Both the position numbers and the translations under genes were made by a program. Below are positions 8,117-17,085 of a DNA stretch of 64,000 bases, piece by piece (the first letter of the stretch is position 1; every line of letters starts with the position of its first letter). The notes beneath the pieces are model-generated. The model saw only the letters and a list, made by a program, of their open reading frames with translations. It was not told the origin of the DNA and ran no database searches. This stretch comes from Leucobacter weissii (lineage in GTDB: Bacteria; Actinomycetota; Actinomycetes; Actinomycetales; Microbacteriaceae), in assembly GCF_017565745.1 (NCBI RefSeq), contig NZ_JAGDYM010000007.1, positions 186,001-250,000 of the forward strand. Direction: 5' to 3'.

Positions 8117-11100
8117 ATGGTGTGTGCGACGTGCAGACCATCGTTGGGAGTGAGTTTGAGGCGGAGTGGAACGCCGCGTGCGTCTCGGAGAGCGACGCCG
8201 CCCGAGCGCGCGCGGGCATTCCGTCTCGCGTCCCCGCTCATCGCCCTCGCGCTGCTGATCGGCGTCGCCGTTCCCGTCGACCACGCGACGCCCGCGTCGG
8301 CGCTCCGCCTGAGCGAGGACGCGCGCGGAGCGGACGCCACGCCGACGGGGGAGGAGCCGCCGTCCGCGCCGCCGGGCGACGGGGCCCCCGAGCAGCCGAG
8401 CACCCCCGAGCCCGATCCCGGGGAGGCCTCCCCGGAGCCGTCGTCCGAGGCGAGCCCCGAGCCCGACGAACCGGCTCCGGAGGAGCCCGCACCGGATCCC
8501 CGTGCGAGCAGATCCGGCCCGGCGTCCCTGAGCGGCGCGAGCGCTCCGGACGAGGACGTTCCCGAGGGGACGGGGCCCGAGCCCCGGATCACGAGCACCT
8601 GGACGCCGGACGGCGGATCCGCGTCCGGCGAGCCCCGCACGTTCACGGTGAGCTACGAGAACGACAAGACCGCCCCGATCTCCAACGCCCGGCTCTGGCA
8701 CCAGTTCATGATCGAGGCGGCTCACGACACCACCTACACGGTCAGCTGCGCGAGCACGCCCGCGGGATCGTGCCCGGACTGGGTGCCCACGGGCGCGCTG
8801 AGCCTCAGCGGCCAGAGCGGGGAGTACGCGAACACCTTCGCCGGGGTCGCGGACCTGGCGATCGGCCAGAAGCTCACCTTCACCATCGTGGTGACCCCGG
8901 TGCTCGACACCGCGGTCTGCAGCTACGGCGACACCGTCATGATCGGAGGCTGGGCGCGATTCGGCCGTGCCGGCTTCGAGGCGCCCGACGACATCGTCGC
9001 GAGCGCCTCGAGCGCCGGGCAGATCTCGGGAGCGACGCCCTGCCCGAACGGATCCGTGACGATGACCAACACGGTCACCTCGCCCGGCCCGGCCGGCAAC
9101 CCGAGCCGGGTGCTCTCGAGCGACGCGCGGGTCTTCACGGCGACCTGGCGCAACACGAGCTCGGGGACGCTGAACGTCCCCATCTCCTATCGGTACTACG
9201 TGCCGCTCACCGGTCACGTCACCGAGGCCGCCTGGACCTGCACCCCCTCCGGCGGCGCGAGCTGCCCCGACGTCGGCGGCACGAGCCGGACGATCGTCCA
9301 CGACCACGCGGGAGAGGCCGCCGACACCGTGTTCTCGGGCACGGCGACGCTGCCCGCCGGCGCCACGCTCACCTACGCGGTCACGCTCGCGACGACCCTC
9401 AACGCGTGCACGCAGGACGGCTATCTGCGCGTGCAGACCTACGCGTCCCGCGGGGCCGCCCCCGAGGGCGAGACCGGTTTCCGCTCGTCCGCGCCGAGCC
9501 CGCTGGTCGAGATCGGCTGCTCGACCTGGATGCTCGACGAGGACTTCTCCGGGACCAGCGTCGACGATCCCGGCTGGCGCGGACTCAGCCAGGCCTGCCT
9601 GACGCGGGCCCCGAGCGGATCGACGCCCGCCAACGGCCTCGGCTACTGCTCCAACCGGGTCAACAGCCCGGCGACCTCCTTCCAGGCGCCGGTGGGCACG
9701 CCGAAGGGGTTCCTGCAGCTCACCGACGACAGCAACGACAAGGTGGGCGCGGCGCTGTACAACCGCGCCCTCCCCTCGCAGGACGGCCTCGTCGTCGAGT
9801 TCACCAGCTACCAGTACGGCAACGACAGCGGCGGCGCCGACGGCATCGGCTTCTTCCTCTCGGACGGCTCCTACAACCTGACCCAGCCCGGCGACTCCGG
9901 CGGTGCGCTCGGCTACGCCTACCGGCCGAGCGGCACCAGCAACGTCTACAACACGAACGGCCTCGCCCACGGCTACCTCGGCGTCGGCCTCGACGTGTAC
10001 GGCAACTTCGTGAACACGTCCCACGCGGCCCCGACCTCGAGCTGCGACGGGTCCTCCTCCCTCCAGACCCCGCAGTCGGTCGGACTCCGGGGGCCCGGCA
10101 ACCTGCGCAGCGGCTATTGCCTCGTCGGGCAGAACCAGATCTCCGCGTCGCCGCTCTCGAAGACGCTCGACCACCCGTCGGCCGGGATTCCGGCGAGCGG
10201 GAACTCCGGTTACGACGCCGGCGTGCGCACCGCGCTCGACGCCGCGAAGCGCAAGGTCCGGGTGACGGTGCATCCGATGCAGCAGGGCGAGACGAATCCG
10301 CGGGTGACGGTCGAGATCGACTTCAACGAGGGCTACTTCCGCACGGTGATCGACCAGGTGATGCCCCAGCCGGTGCCTCCGCTCATCAAGTTCGGCTTCC
10401 TCGGCGCGACCGGCGGCTCGAAGCAGGCGCACCTCATCGACGCGGTGCGCGTCGGCACGGTGCTGCCGATGAAGGAGCTGAGCCTCACCAAGGCGGTCGA
10501 CTACGAGAACAGCACACCCCGGGACGAGGGCAAGACCGGCTTCGACGCGGGGGACACGGTCAGCTACAAGTTCGTCGTGCACAACGCGACCTCCGAGGAC
10601 GCCGTCGGCCTCACCGAGGTCTACAACATCGCGGTGACCGATCCGCTCATCCCGAACATCGTCTGCCCGACCACGACGCTGGACCGCTTCGAGAGCATGG
10701 AGTGCACCGGATCCCTGACCGTCACCGAGGGCCAGCGCGATGCCGGCCGCATCCCGAACACCGCGACGGCCGTGGGCTCGATCTCCTCGAGCGAGGGCGC
10801 CCCCAGGAACCTGCGGGCGACCAGTTCGGCGACGGTTCCGGTGAACCCGGAGGCGGACCCGGCCCTGCGGGTCATCGCGCCGGGCGGAACGGCCGCCTTC
10901 CAGGTGATCAAGCACGGCAGCACGCTCGGCATCGTCAGGCCCGACGATCCCAACCGCCTGACGCTCGAGGTGTGGAACGGTTCCGCATGGGTGCCGGCTC
11001 CCGCGAGCGGCAGCACGAGCATCGCGGCGAGCAACGGCACCTGGAGCGTCGATGCGAACCGTCGCGTGACCTTCGTGCACAACGGCGGCTCGAACCACAC

Positions 11101-12877
11101 CGTGACGCCGCTCAGATACCGCGTCTCGAACCTCTACGGCGGTTGGGACGAGTCCACGCTGAGTGTGAACATCAGCACCGTGCCGACGATGGCGTGCACG
11201 GTCGATCAGTCGAGCGAGAGCGACCGGTTCTGGGGCTTCGGCACCGCCGCGCGGTTCGATTTCGGCGGAACCACGCTGGCCGGCGCTATGCCGGACCTGT
11301 CGAGCACGCACGGCTCCTTCACCGTGACCGATTCGAAGGGCAAGCTGCTTTTCGTGGTCGATAGCGGCACCGGTGCCGCGAACAGCGCGGTGATTCGCAC
11401 CAGCACCGGTGCGCCCATGGCGGGGTCGAGCGTGCTCGGCAGTCAACTCATCGGCGCCTCACCCGTCGCGGTCATCCCGGCGGGTCAGGGAACCAGCAGG
11501 TTCATCGTGATCACGACCTCGGCGACCGCCACCGGCGCCGGACAGCTGAGCTGGCGGAGCGTCGATATGGCGCTGGCCGGAGGACTCGGACTCGTGGGCG
11601 GAGCGACGGCCTTCGGCGGAACCGCGGCATCCACCGCCGTGACCGCGGTGCCCAACGCGGACGGAACAGGATACTGGGTGCTGAGCCCTCGCCGGGGGAA
11701 CGCGAACATCGATGCGCACCTCTTCGATGCGAGCGGTTACACCGGCACGAGCCGGGCCTCCTCGGTCGGCACCAACACGGCTGCGAGCAACCCCAACTAC
11801 GAGGACATCAGATACAACGCCGGTCTGGCGCGTTCGAGCGGCGTCGCGCAATTCGCGGTCCTCGCTTCCGCGAGCACCACCAGCCGGGTTCGGCTGATGA
11901 GTTTTGACGCCGCGACGGGAAGCATCAGCGGAGTGGGTACCAATCGGACGTTCACGAACTCGAGCAACACCCACGGGTACAGCCTGGATTTCTCGCCTGG
12001 CGGCGGGTACCTGTTCGCCTCTCGCAATGGTTCCGTGAGCGGAACCGCGGGCGTGCTGTATCGCGCAACGGTGACCGCGACGTCGCTCGGCAACAACTTC
12101 GGTTCGGTGCACGCCACGGCGCCGAGCAGCAACAACGGTGGAGCGGTGAGGCTCGGCGCGAACGGCTCGCTCTACTGGGCGCAGTCCAACACCGCCACCG
12201 TGCGCGTCAAGTCCGATCCCAACGCCAGCACGTCGACGTGGGCAAACCAATCTCTGGCGTCGGGCACGATCTCCCGGCTCGGCCTCTCGAACACCCTCGT
12301 CGACTGCGCTATTCCGGCGGCGGAGTTCTGGGTCGAGAAATACGCGAGTGATGGCACGACGCTGACGGGCGGCGCGAGCTTCGCGCTCTTCCCCGACGAG
12401 AACGGCGCGGTTGGATCGACCCCGGTGTCGCCAGGAGTGCAGCCGGTGAGCGGGCAGCCGGGCAGGTTCACGGCGACGGGGATCCCGCCCGGTGCGTACT
12501 GGCTGCGCGAGACCGCGGCTCTGCCGGGGCATCAGCTGCTCACCCAGGACGTGCTCATCAACGTCTCCCTCGGCGGGGTGATCGCCGTCGACGCCCTGCC
12601 CAACCCGCAGGTCACCCTCGTGCGCACAGGCGCCGAGGGCGACTACAGCTACACGCTGCGAGTGGTCAACACCCGATCGGTCGCCCTGCCGCTCTCGGGC
12701 GGATCGGGATTCTGGCTGCTGATCGTCGGAGGCGTGCTCCTGGCGGCCGTGCTCGCGGGCATCGTCTGGTGGCGCAGACGGCAGGCGGGTCGGGCGGCGC
12801 TCGCGGACGGCGCACCGCTCCCCGACGAGCCCCGCGGCGCATTCGGCGACGACCGCGACGGCGGTGGTGCGCACTGA
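8117..12877 (+). CDS. Giant sortase-anchored surface protein, probable pilus tip adhesin
   Basis: Cell-wall-anchored exported protein of about 1586 residues. A signal peptide (hydrophobic core SPLIALALLIGVAV) is followed by a Pro/Glu-rich stretch (about 71-158) and repeated beta-sandwich domains resembling DUF11. A lectin-like beta-sandwich lies at about 470-790 (ADGIGFFLSDG, GYLGVGLDVYGNF), then a serine/threonine/glycine-rich region at about 1025-1400 that could be a beta-propeller, then a prealbumin-like SpaA domain. The C-terminus is a sorting signal: LPLSG (1524-1528), a membrane segment and WRRRQ. The start is uncertain: ATG 8117, GTG 8150 and TTG 8066 are in frame and none has a good ribosome site. 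Its place before pilins and sortases suggests a tip adhesin. The ligand is unknown. Confidence 0.82.
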   Translation: MVCATCRPSLGVSLRRSGTPRASRRATPPERARAFRLASPLIALALLIGVAVPVDHATPASALRLSEDARGADATPTGEEPPSAPPGDGAPEQPSTPEPDPGEASPEPSSEASPEPDEPAPEEPAPDPRASRSGPASLSGASAPDEDVPEGTGPEPRITSTWTPDGGSASGEPRTFTVSYENDKTAPISNARLWHQFMIEAAHDTTYTVSCASTPAGSCPDWVPTGALSLSGQSGEYANTFAGVADLAIGQKLTFTIVVTPVLDTAVCSYGDTVMIGGWARFGRAGFEAPDDIVASASSAGQISGATPCPNGSVTMTNTVTSPGPAGNPSRVLSSDARVFTATWRNTSSGTLNVPISYRYYVPLTGHVTEAAWTCTPSGGASCPDVGGTSRTIVHDHAGEAADTVFSGTATLPAGATLTYAVTLATTLNACTQDGYLRVQTYASRGAAPEGETGFRSSAPSPLVEIGCSTWMLDEDFSGTSVDDPGWRGLSQACLTRAPSGSTPANGLGYCSNRVNSPATSFQAPVGTPKGFLQLTDDSNDKVGAALYNRALPSQDGLVVEFTSYQYGNDSGGADGIGFFLSDGSYNLTQPGDSGGALGYAYRPSGTSNVYNTNGLAHGYLGVGLDVYGNFVNTSHAAPTSSCDGSSSLQTPQSVGLRGPGNLRSGYCLVGQNQISASPLSKTLDHPSAGIPASGNSGYDAGVRTALDAAKRKVRVTVHPMQQGETNPRVTVEIDFNEGYFRTVIDQVMPQPVPPLIKFGFLGATGGSKQAHLIDAVRVGTVLPMKELSLTKAVDYENSTPRDEGKTGFDAGDTVSYKFVVHNATSEDAVGLTEVYNIAVTDPLIPNIVCPTTTLDRFESMECTGSLTVTEGQRDAGRIPNTATAVGSISSSEGAPRNLRATSSATVPVNPEADPALRVIAPGGTAAFQVIKHGSTLGIVRPDDPNRLTLEVWNGSAWVPAPASGSTSIAASNGTWSVDANRRVTFVHNGGSNHTVTPLRYRVSNLYGGWDESTLSVNISTVPTMACTVDQSSESDRFWGFGTAARFDFGGTTLAGAMPDLSSTHGSFTVTDSKGKLLFVVDSGTGAANSAVIRTSTGAPMAGSSVLGSQLIGASPVAVIPAGQGTSRFIVITTSATATGAGQLSWRSVDMALAGGLGLVGGATAFGGTAASTAVTAVPNADGTGYWVLSPRRGNANIDAHLFDASGYTGTSRASSVGTNTAASNPNYEDIRYNAGLARSSGVAQFAVLASASTTSRVRLMSFDAATGSISGVGTNRTFTNSSNTHGYSLDFSPGGGYLFASRNGSVSGTAGVLYRATVTATSLGNNFGSVHATAPSSNNGGAVRLGANGSLYWAQSNTATVRVKSDPNASTSTWANQSLASGTISRLGLSNTLVDCAIPAAEFWVEKYASDGTTLTGGASFALFPDENGAVGSTPVSPGVQPVSGQPGRFTATGIPPGAYWLRETAALPGHQLLTQDVLINVSLGGVIAVDALPNPQVTLVRTGAEGDYSYTLRVVNTRSVALPLSGGSGFWLLIVGGVLLAAVLAGIVWWRRRQAGRAALADGAPLPDEPRGAFGDDRDGGGAH

Positions 12878-12963
12878 CCTCGCACCCCGCGCCCCGCGCG
12901 ACCCCTCCGACCGCACGAATCATCGAACGACTCTCACACCGGCTCTTCCACGAAAGGAACACC

Positions 12964-14472
12964 ATGAACACCCACAAGAAGCAGCGAGGGCTGCTCGTCT
13001 CGCTGGGCGCGCTCGCGACGGCCGCGGCGCTCGCCCTCGGCGGCGCGGCGGCGCAGGCGGCCCCGCCCAATCCGCCCGCGAGCACGAACGTGGTCATCAC
13101 CAAGGTCACCAACCCGGGCGGCACCCTCGCCGTCGGGGACGGCACGCAGGAGACGGTCACCGGCGGGCTCCCCGGCGCGACCTTCCAGCTGACCCTGATC
13201 GCGAACACCGCCGCCGGAGGATCGTCGAGCACGCTGACCAACGCCGGTCTGCTCGCGGCTCAGGGGCGTTCCCTCGACTCCGGAGGCGCGCTGGTCGGCG
13301 GCACCGAGTCGACGACCGCGCTGACGCTCGGCCCGACCGGCGCGAACGGCGCCACCGCGAGCACCTCGGTGCCGGCCGGTCAGTACGTGGTGCGCGAGAT
13401 CGACGTGCCCGCCGGGCAGACGAAGTCCGCACCGTTCCTGCTGACCCTGCCGCTGACCAACCCGGACGACGGCGCCGAGTGGCTGAGCACCGTCTACGCC
13501 TACCCGAAGGCCGCGAACGTCACCGCCACCAAGAGCGTCGACGAGGGCACCGCACGCGTGGTCGGCGAGAACATCGAGTGGGAGATCCTGACCGATGCGC
13601 CGCAGTTCGCGCAGAACCAGCCGCTGACCGGCTATGTGATCACCGACCAGCTCGACAGCCGCCTCGCGCTCGTCGGAGATCCGGCGGTGCGGTTCGTCGA
13701 CAACGCCATTCACGCCGCCAATCCGCTCGTCAAGGACACGGACTACACCGTGGCAGCCTCCGGAGGGCTCGTGACCATCACCTTCCTGTCGCCCGGGCTG
13801 GCGAAGCTCCAGAGCGTGGGGTCGGCCACGCCGACCACCAAGCTCTCCGTGAAGCTCACGACCGCGGTCAGCGCGACGGTCGCGCCGCTCACCGGAGCGA
13901 TCACCAACGACGCCAAGGTGACCATCAACAACGAGAACGAGATCGACACCAACGATGCGGAGATCGTCTACGGCGATCTCGTGCTGAGCAAGGTCGGCCA
14001 GAGCGGCTCGACCAAGACCCCGCTGAACGGCGCCAAGTTCAAGCTGTACCGCACCGCGGCCGACGCGACGAGCGGCACCGGTGCGATCTCGATCGACGGC
14101 GTGAGTGAGTGGACCACGCAGACCGTCGGCGGCGTCGACGGCCGGATCGTGATCTCCGGTCTGCTGCGCAGCGACTTCGTCGACGGCGGGCTCACCACGA
14201 CCCCCGCGGACTTCCGATCCTTCTACCTGGTCGAGACCGAGGCCCCCGCGGGCCACCAGCTCGTGCCGGGCCCGATCGAGGTCCAGGTCGTGCTCGAGGG
14301 CGGCAGCCCCAAGGTGTGGGAGATCGCCGACGTCGAGACCGAGGGCGGCTTCGAGCTGCCGCTCACCGGTGGCACGGGCACGCTGATCCTCACCATCGGC
14401 GGCATCGCGATCCTCGCGATCGTGCTGCTCGTCGCGCGTCGCCGCCGCACCGCGGAGGCGAGCGCGGAGTAA
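12964..14472 (+). CDS. LPxTG pilin, likely major shaft subunit (pilin A)
   Basis: Sortase-polymerised fimbrial subunit of 502 residues. It has a signal peptide (basic start, LGGAAAQAA cleavage region). The first domain carries the pilin motif WLSTVYAYPK with the lysine at 182 that forms the isopeptide cross-link. An E-box-like segment FYLVETEAPAG lies near 420. The C-terminal sorting signal has LPLTG at 465-469, a hydrophobic segment and RRRR. The ATG at 12964 follows a GAAAGGA ribosome site; longer in-frame versions read through untranslated DNA. A strong hairpin separates it from its sortase, which fits a subunit made in large amounts. Role as shaft is inferred from the canonical LPLTG and pilin motif. 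Confidence 0.88.
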   Translation: MNTHKKQRGLLVSLGALATAAALALGGAAAQAAPPNPPASTNVVITKVTNPGGTLAVGDGTQETVTGGLPGATFQLTLIANTAAGGSSSTLTNAGLLAAQGRSLDSGGALVGGTESTTALTLGPTGANGATASTSVPAGQYVVREIDVPAGQTKSAPFLLTLPLTNPDDGAEWLSTVYAYPKAANVTATKSVDEGTARVVGENIEWEILTDAPQFAQNQPLTGYVITDQLDSRLALVGDPAVRFVDNAIHAANPLVKDTDYTVAASGGLVTITFLSPGLAKLQSVGSATPTTKLSVKLTTAVSATVAPLTGAITNDAKVTINNENEIDTNDAEIVYGDLVLSKVGQSGSTKTPLNGAKFKLYRTAADATSGTGAISIDGVSEWTTQTVGGVDGRIVISGLLRSDFVDGGLTTTPADFRSFYLVETEAPAGHQLVPGPIEVQVVLEGGSPKVWEIADVETEGGFELPLTGGTGTLILTIGGIAILAIVLLVARRRRTAEASAE

Positions 14473-14477
14473 CCGCC

Positions 14478-14525
14478 CGGGATCCCGCGAGAGGCCGGCG
14501 ACGCCGGCGGAGCCGCGGGATCCCG
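14478..14525 (+). promoter_or_regulatory. Stem-loop between pilin A and sortase genes
   Basis: A perfect 12-base inverted repeat, CGGGATCCCGCG (14478-14489) and CGCGGGATCCCG (14514-14525), with a smaller GC-rich inner hairpin. It starts six bases after the pilin stop and has no U-tract. It probably acts as an mRNA stabiliser or processing site, or as a partial terminator that keeps sortase expression below pilin. Confidence 0.6.
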
Positions 14526-14563
14526 AATCGCGGATCCCGACGCACACGGAAAGGAGGTGCCCG

Positions 14564-15517
14564 ATGACTCAGCTGCTCGAACGTGACGCCCCGGGCGCCC
14601 CCGGCCCGGATGCGCCGCCCGCCGCCCGCAGAACGGGGAGGGCGGTGCCGATCGCTCTGCAGATCGGAGCGATGCTCGGCATCGGCGCGCTCGTCTACTC
14701 CAGCGCCGCCGACTGGTTCGCCACGCTGAACCACGATGCGGAGATCTCCGGCTACGCGGAAGAGGTCGAGGCCCTGCCCGACGGGATCGCCGAGGAGGAG
14801 CTCTCGATCGCGCAGGAGTACAACGCGCACCTGCCGCAGGGCGTGCTCCGCGACCCCTACAGCACCGCGGCCGACGCCGAAGCCGAGACCGCCGCCTACC
14901 GCGCCTACGAGGAGGTGCTGCGGGTGAGCGACCGCGGAGTGATCGGCGAGCTCGGCTATCCGCGGCTCGGCATCGTCCTGCCCGTCTACCACGGCACCGA
15001 TGACGAGGTGCTCTCGAGGGGCGTCGGCCACCTGTACGGATCGTCGCTGCCGGTCGGCGGACCCTCGACGCACGCCGCGCTCACGTCGCACTCCGGTCTC
15101 CTGAACGCGTCGCTCTTCACCCCGCTGCCCGACGCGAGGGTCGGCGACGCCTTCACGGTGTCGGTGCTGGGCGAGACCCGCTACTACGAGGTCGACCGCA
15201 TCGAGACGGTGCTGCCCGAGGAGACCGAGTCGCTGAGCATCGTCGAGGGCGAGGACTACGTGACGCTGATCACCTGCACCCCGATCGGCGTCAACAGCCA
15301 CCGCCTGCTCGTGCGCGGGAGCCGTGTGCCGGCGCCTGACGGCGGCGGAGCGCAGGCGTCGGGAATCGACGGTCGAAGCGCGGGCTTCCCCTGGTGGGCG
15401 GTCGCCTTCGTCGGAGGATCCGCCGTGACCGCCTATCTGCTCTTCGCACCTTCGAGGAAGCGGCCAGGCGCACGTCCTCGGAGGCCTCGAAGCGCGGGAC
15501 CGGAGGAGACGACATGA
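14564..15517 (+). CDS. srtC: Class C sortase (pilin polymerase) 1
   Basis: Membrane-anchored transpeptidase of 317 residues that joins pilin subunits. It has an N-terminal membrane segment, a lid motif DPY at 97-99 typical of class C enzymes, catalytic H176 (TSHSG), C238 in TCTPIGVNSHR, and R247. A second C-terminal membrane segment near 285-305 is also a class C trait. A strong AAAGGAGGT ribosome site precedes the ATG. Its stop overlaps the ATG of pilin B (ATGA), so the two are translationally coupled. It is clearly paralogous to the sortase at 17082. Confidence 0.95.
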   Translation: MTQLLERDAPGAPGPDAPPAARRTGRAVPIALQIGAMLGIGALVYSSAADWFATLNHDAEISGYAEEVEALPDGIAEEELSIAQEYNAHLPQGVLRDPYSTAADAEAETAAYRAYEEVLRVSDRGVIGELGYPRLGIVLPVYHGTDDEVLSRGVGHLYGSSLPVGGPSTHAALTSHSGLLNASLFTPLPDARVGDAFTVSVLGETRYYEVDRIETVLPEETESLSIVEGEDYVTLITCTPIGVNSHRLLVRGSRVPAPDGGGAQASGIDGRSAGFPWWAVAFVGGSAVTAYLLFAPSRKRPGARPRRPRSAGPEETT

Positions 15518-17085
15518 GAACCTCCGGAATCCGCGGCCGCCCGGCCGCCCTTCCCGGGCTCGTCCTGGCCGCGCTGCTCGGCCTTCTCGGCGTCGGGGTC
15601 GCGCCCGCCGTCGCGATCGATCCGTCCGCCGTCACCGCGATCGAGGTGCACAAGTTCGAGCAGCCCGACCGCATCGGCGACCCGGCCTCCGGCCTGCCGC
15701 AGGACACCGCCGGACTGATCCCGGTCGCGGGCGCCTCGTTCACCGCGAAACCGGTGCCGGGCATCGACCTGACGACGAGCGCCGGCCAGGCCGCGGCTGC
15801 GGCGCTGACCCCGGCCGAGGCGGCGGCGCTCGTCGCCGGACTGCCCGCCGCGGCGCAGGACACGACCGATGCGGCCGGGAACGCGACGCTCGCGCCCCTC
15901 GGCGTGGGACTCTACTACGTCGAAGAGACCGCGACTCCGGCGGGCTATGTGGGATCGGCGCCGTTCCTCGTGGCACTGCCGCTCACCGATCCGGTGAACC
16001 GGGACGGCTGGCTCACCACGGTTCACGTGTACCCCAAGAACGCCCCGGTGTCGATCGATCTGAGCATCGCCGATGCCGATGCGGTGAAGCTCGGCGACGC
16101 CGTGCGCTGGACGGCGCGCAGCGACATCCCGAACCAGCCGGAGATCGACGGCTACCGCATCGGCCTGCGCTTCCCGTCCGGCCTCGAGGTGACCGGCGGC
16201 GCGTCCGCCGCCGCGGTCGCCGTCGAATGCGGCGCGGCCGCCTGCCCGGAGCTCATCGCGGGTGTGCACTACACCCGCGCCCTCGACGCCGCAACGCGCA
16301 CCCTGGCGATCGACTTCACCGCCGCGGGGCGCCAGGTTCTCGCGGCGGCCGTCGCCGCGCATCCCGAGGCGCGGGTCGTGACCCGGGTCGATACCCGGGT
16401 GCTCGCCGAGGGAGAGCACCGGGTGCGGGCGGAGCTCGCCGCCAGCCGCGCCATCATCGACGGCGCGCCGGGCGCGCCCGGCCCGGTGAGCGACACCGCC
16501 CTGACGAAGTGGGGGCCGCTCGCCATCCTCGTCCACGAGCGCGGCAAGCCGAGGAACCTCATCCCGGGCGCGAAGTTCAAGCTCTTCCTCTCGGCGGAGG
16601 ACGCGCGCCGCGGACGCAACCCGATCACCGTGGACGGTGCCGACGAGTGGACGACCGACGCCGACGGCAGCATCGTGATCCACGGCCTGCGCTTCTCGGA
16701 CTTCGTCGACGGGCTCGAACGGGAGGAGAGCGATCCGCTCTTCCGCTTCTACTACGTGATCCTCACCGAGATCCCCGAGGGCTACTCCGGTGAGAAGCAT
16801 CCCATCGCGCTGACGGTGACCTCGACCACCGAGGCCGAGGTCGCCGTCGTCGAGCTCTGGCGCGACGGCGGAGACGATGATGACGACGGCGACGGCGATG
16901 ACGGCCGTGACGACGGCGACGACGGTGATGGCGGCGATCTCGCGATCACCGGCGCCCAGACGACCGGCCTCGTCCTGCTGGCCGTCCTCCTCGGCGGCGT
17001 GGGGATCCTGCTCGTCGCCAGACGCCGCGAGCGCGAGCGCGGGGAGAGCGCCGAGCCGAGCGGCCGGGAGAACACCGAGCAGTGA
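15514..17085 (+). CDS. Pilin B with LAITG sorting signal, possible base or second pilin
   Basis: Exported fimbrial subunit of 523 residues. Signal peptide at the N-terminus, E-box-like YYVEETATPAGY near 131-142, and pilin motif WLTTVHVYPK with lysine 175. A second prealbumin-like domain carries LIPGAKFKL. It ends in a run of Asp/Gly (about 453-475), then the sorting motif LAITG (476-480), a membrane segment and RRRERER. LAxTG signals are known for base pilins such as SpaB and for class E (housekeeping) sortase substrates, so it may anchor the fibre. The ATG overlaps the stop of sortase 1 and follows CGGAGGAG. Its stop overlaps the GTG of sortase 2. Confidence 0.85.
   Translation: MRTSGIRGRPAALPGLVLAALLGLLGVGVAPAVAIDPSAVTAIEVHKFEQPDRIGDPASGLPQDTAGLIPVAGASFTAKPVPGIDLTTSAGQAAAAALTPAEAAALVAGLPAAAQDTTDAAGNATLAPLGVGLYYVEETATPAGYVGSAPFLVALPLTDPVNRDGWLTTVHVYPKNAPVSIDLSIADADAVKLGDAVRWTARSDIPNQPEIDGYRIGLRFPSGLEVTGGASAAAVAVECGAAACPELIAGVHYTRALDAATRTLAIDFTAAGRQVLAAAVAAHPEARVVTRVDTRVLAEGEHRVRAELAASRAIIDGAPGAPGPVSDTALTKWGPLAILVHERGKPRNLIPGAKFKLFLSAEDARRGRNPITVDGADEWTTDADGSIVIHGLRFSDFVDGLEREESDPLFRFYYVILTEIPEGYSGEKHPIALTVTSTTEAEVAVVELWRDGGDDDDDGDGDDGRDDGDDGDGGDLAITGAQTTGLVLLAVLLGGVGILLVARRRERERGESAEPSGRENTEQ

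Noticed and set aside
8054-11446. Very long open frame on the minus strand opposite the tip adhesin (and similar long frames opposite glyA, the pilins and pepA)
   Set aside because: High G+C makes antisense frames stay open. The product is rich in Arg, Gly and Ala with no fold or motif, and the plus-strand gene has a signal peptide, domains and a sorting signal.
16871-16940. GAC/GAT-rich run in pilin B considered as a frame-shifting microsatellite or sequencing error
   Set aside because: The frame stays open through it and a proper sorting signal follows; acidic wall-spanning linkers are common in anchored proteins.
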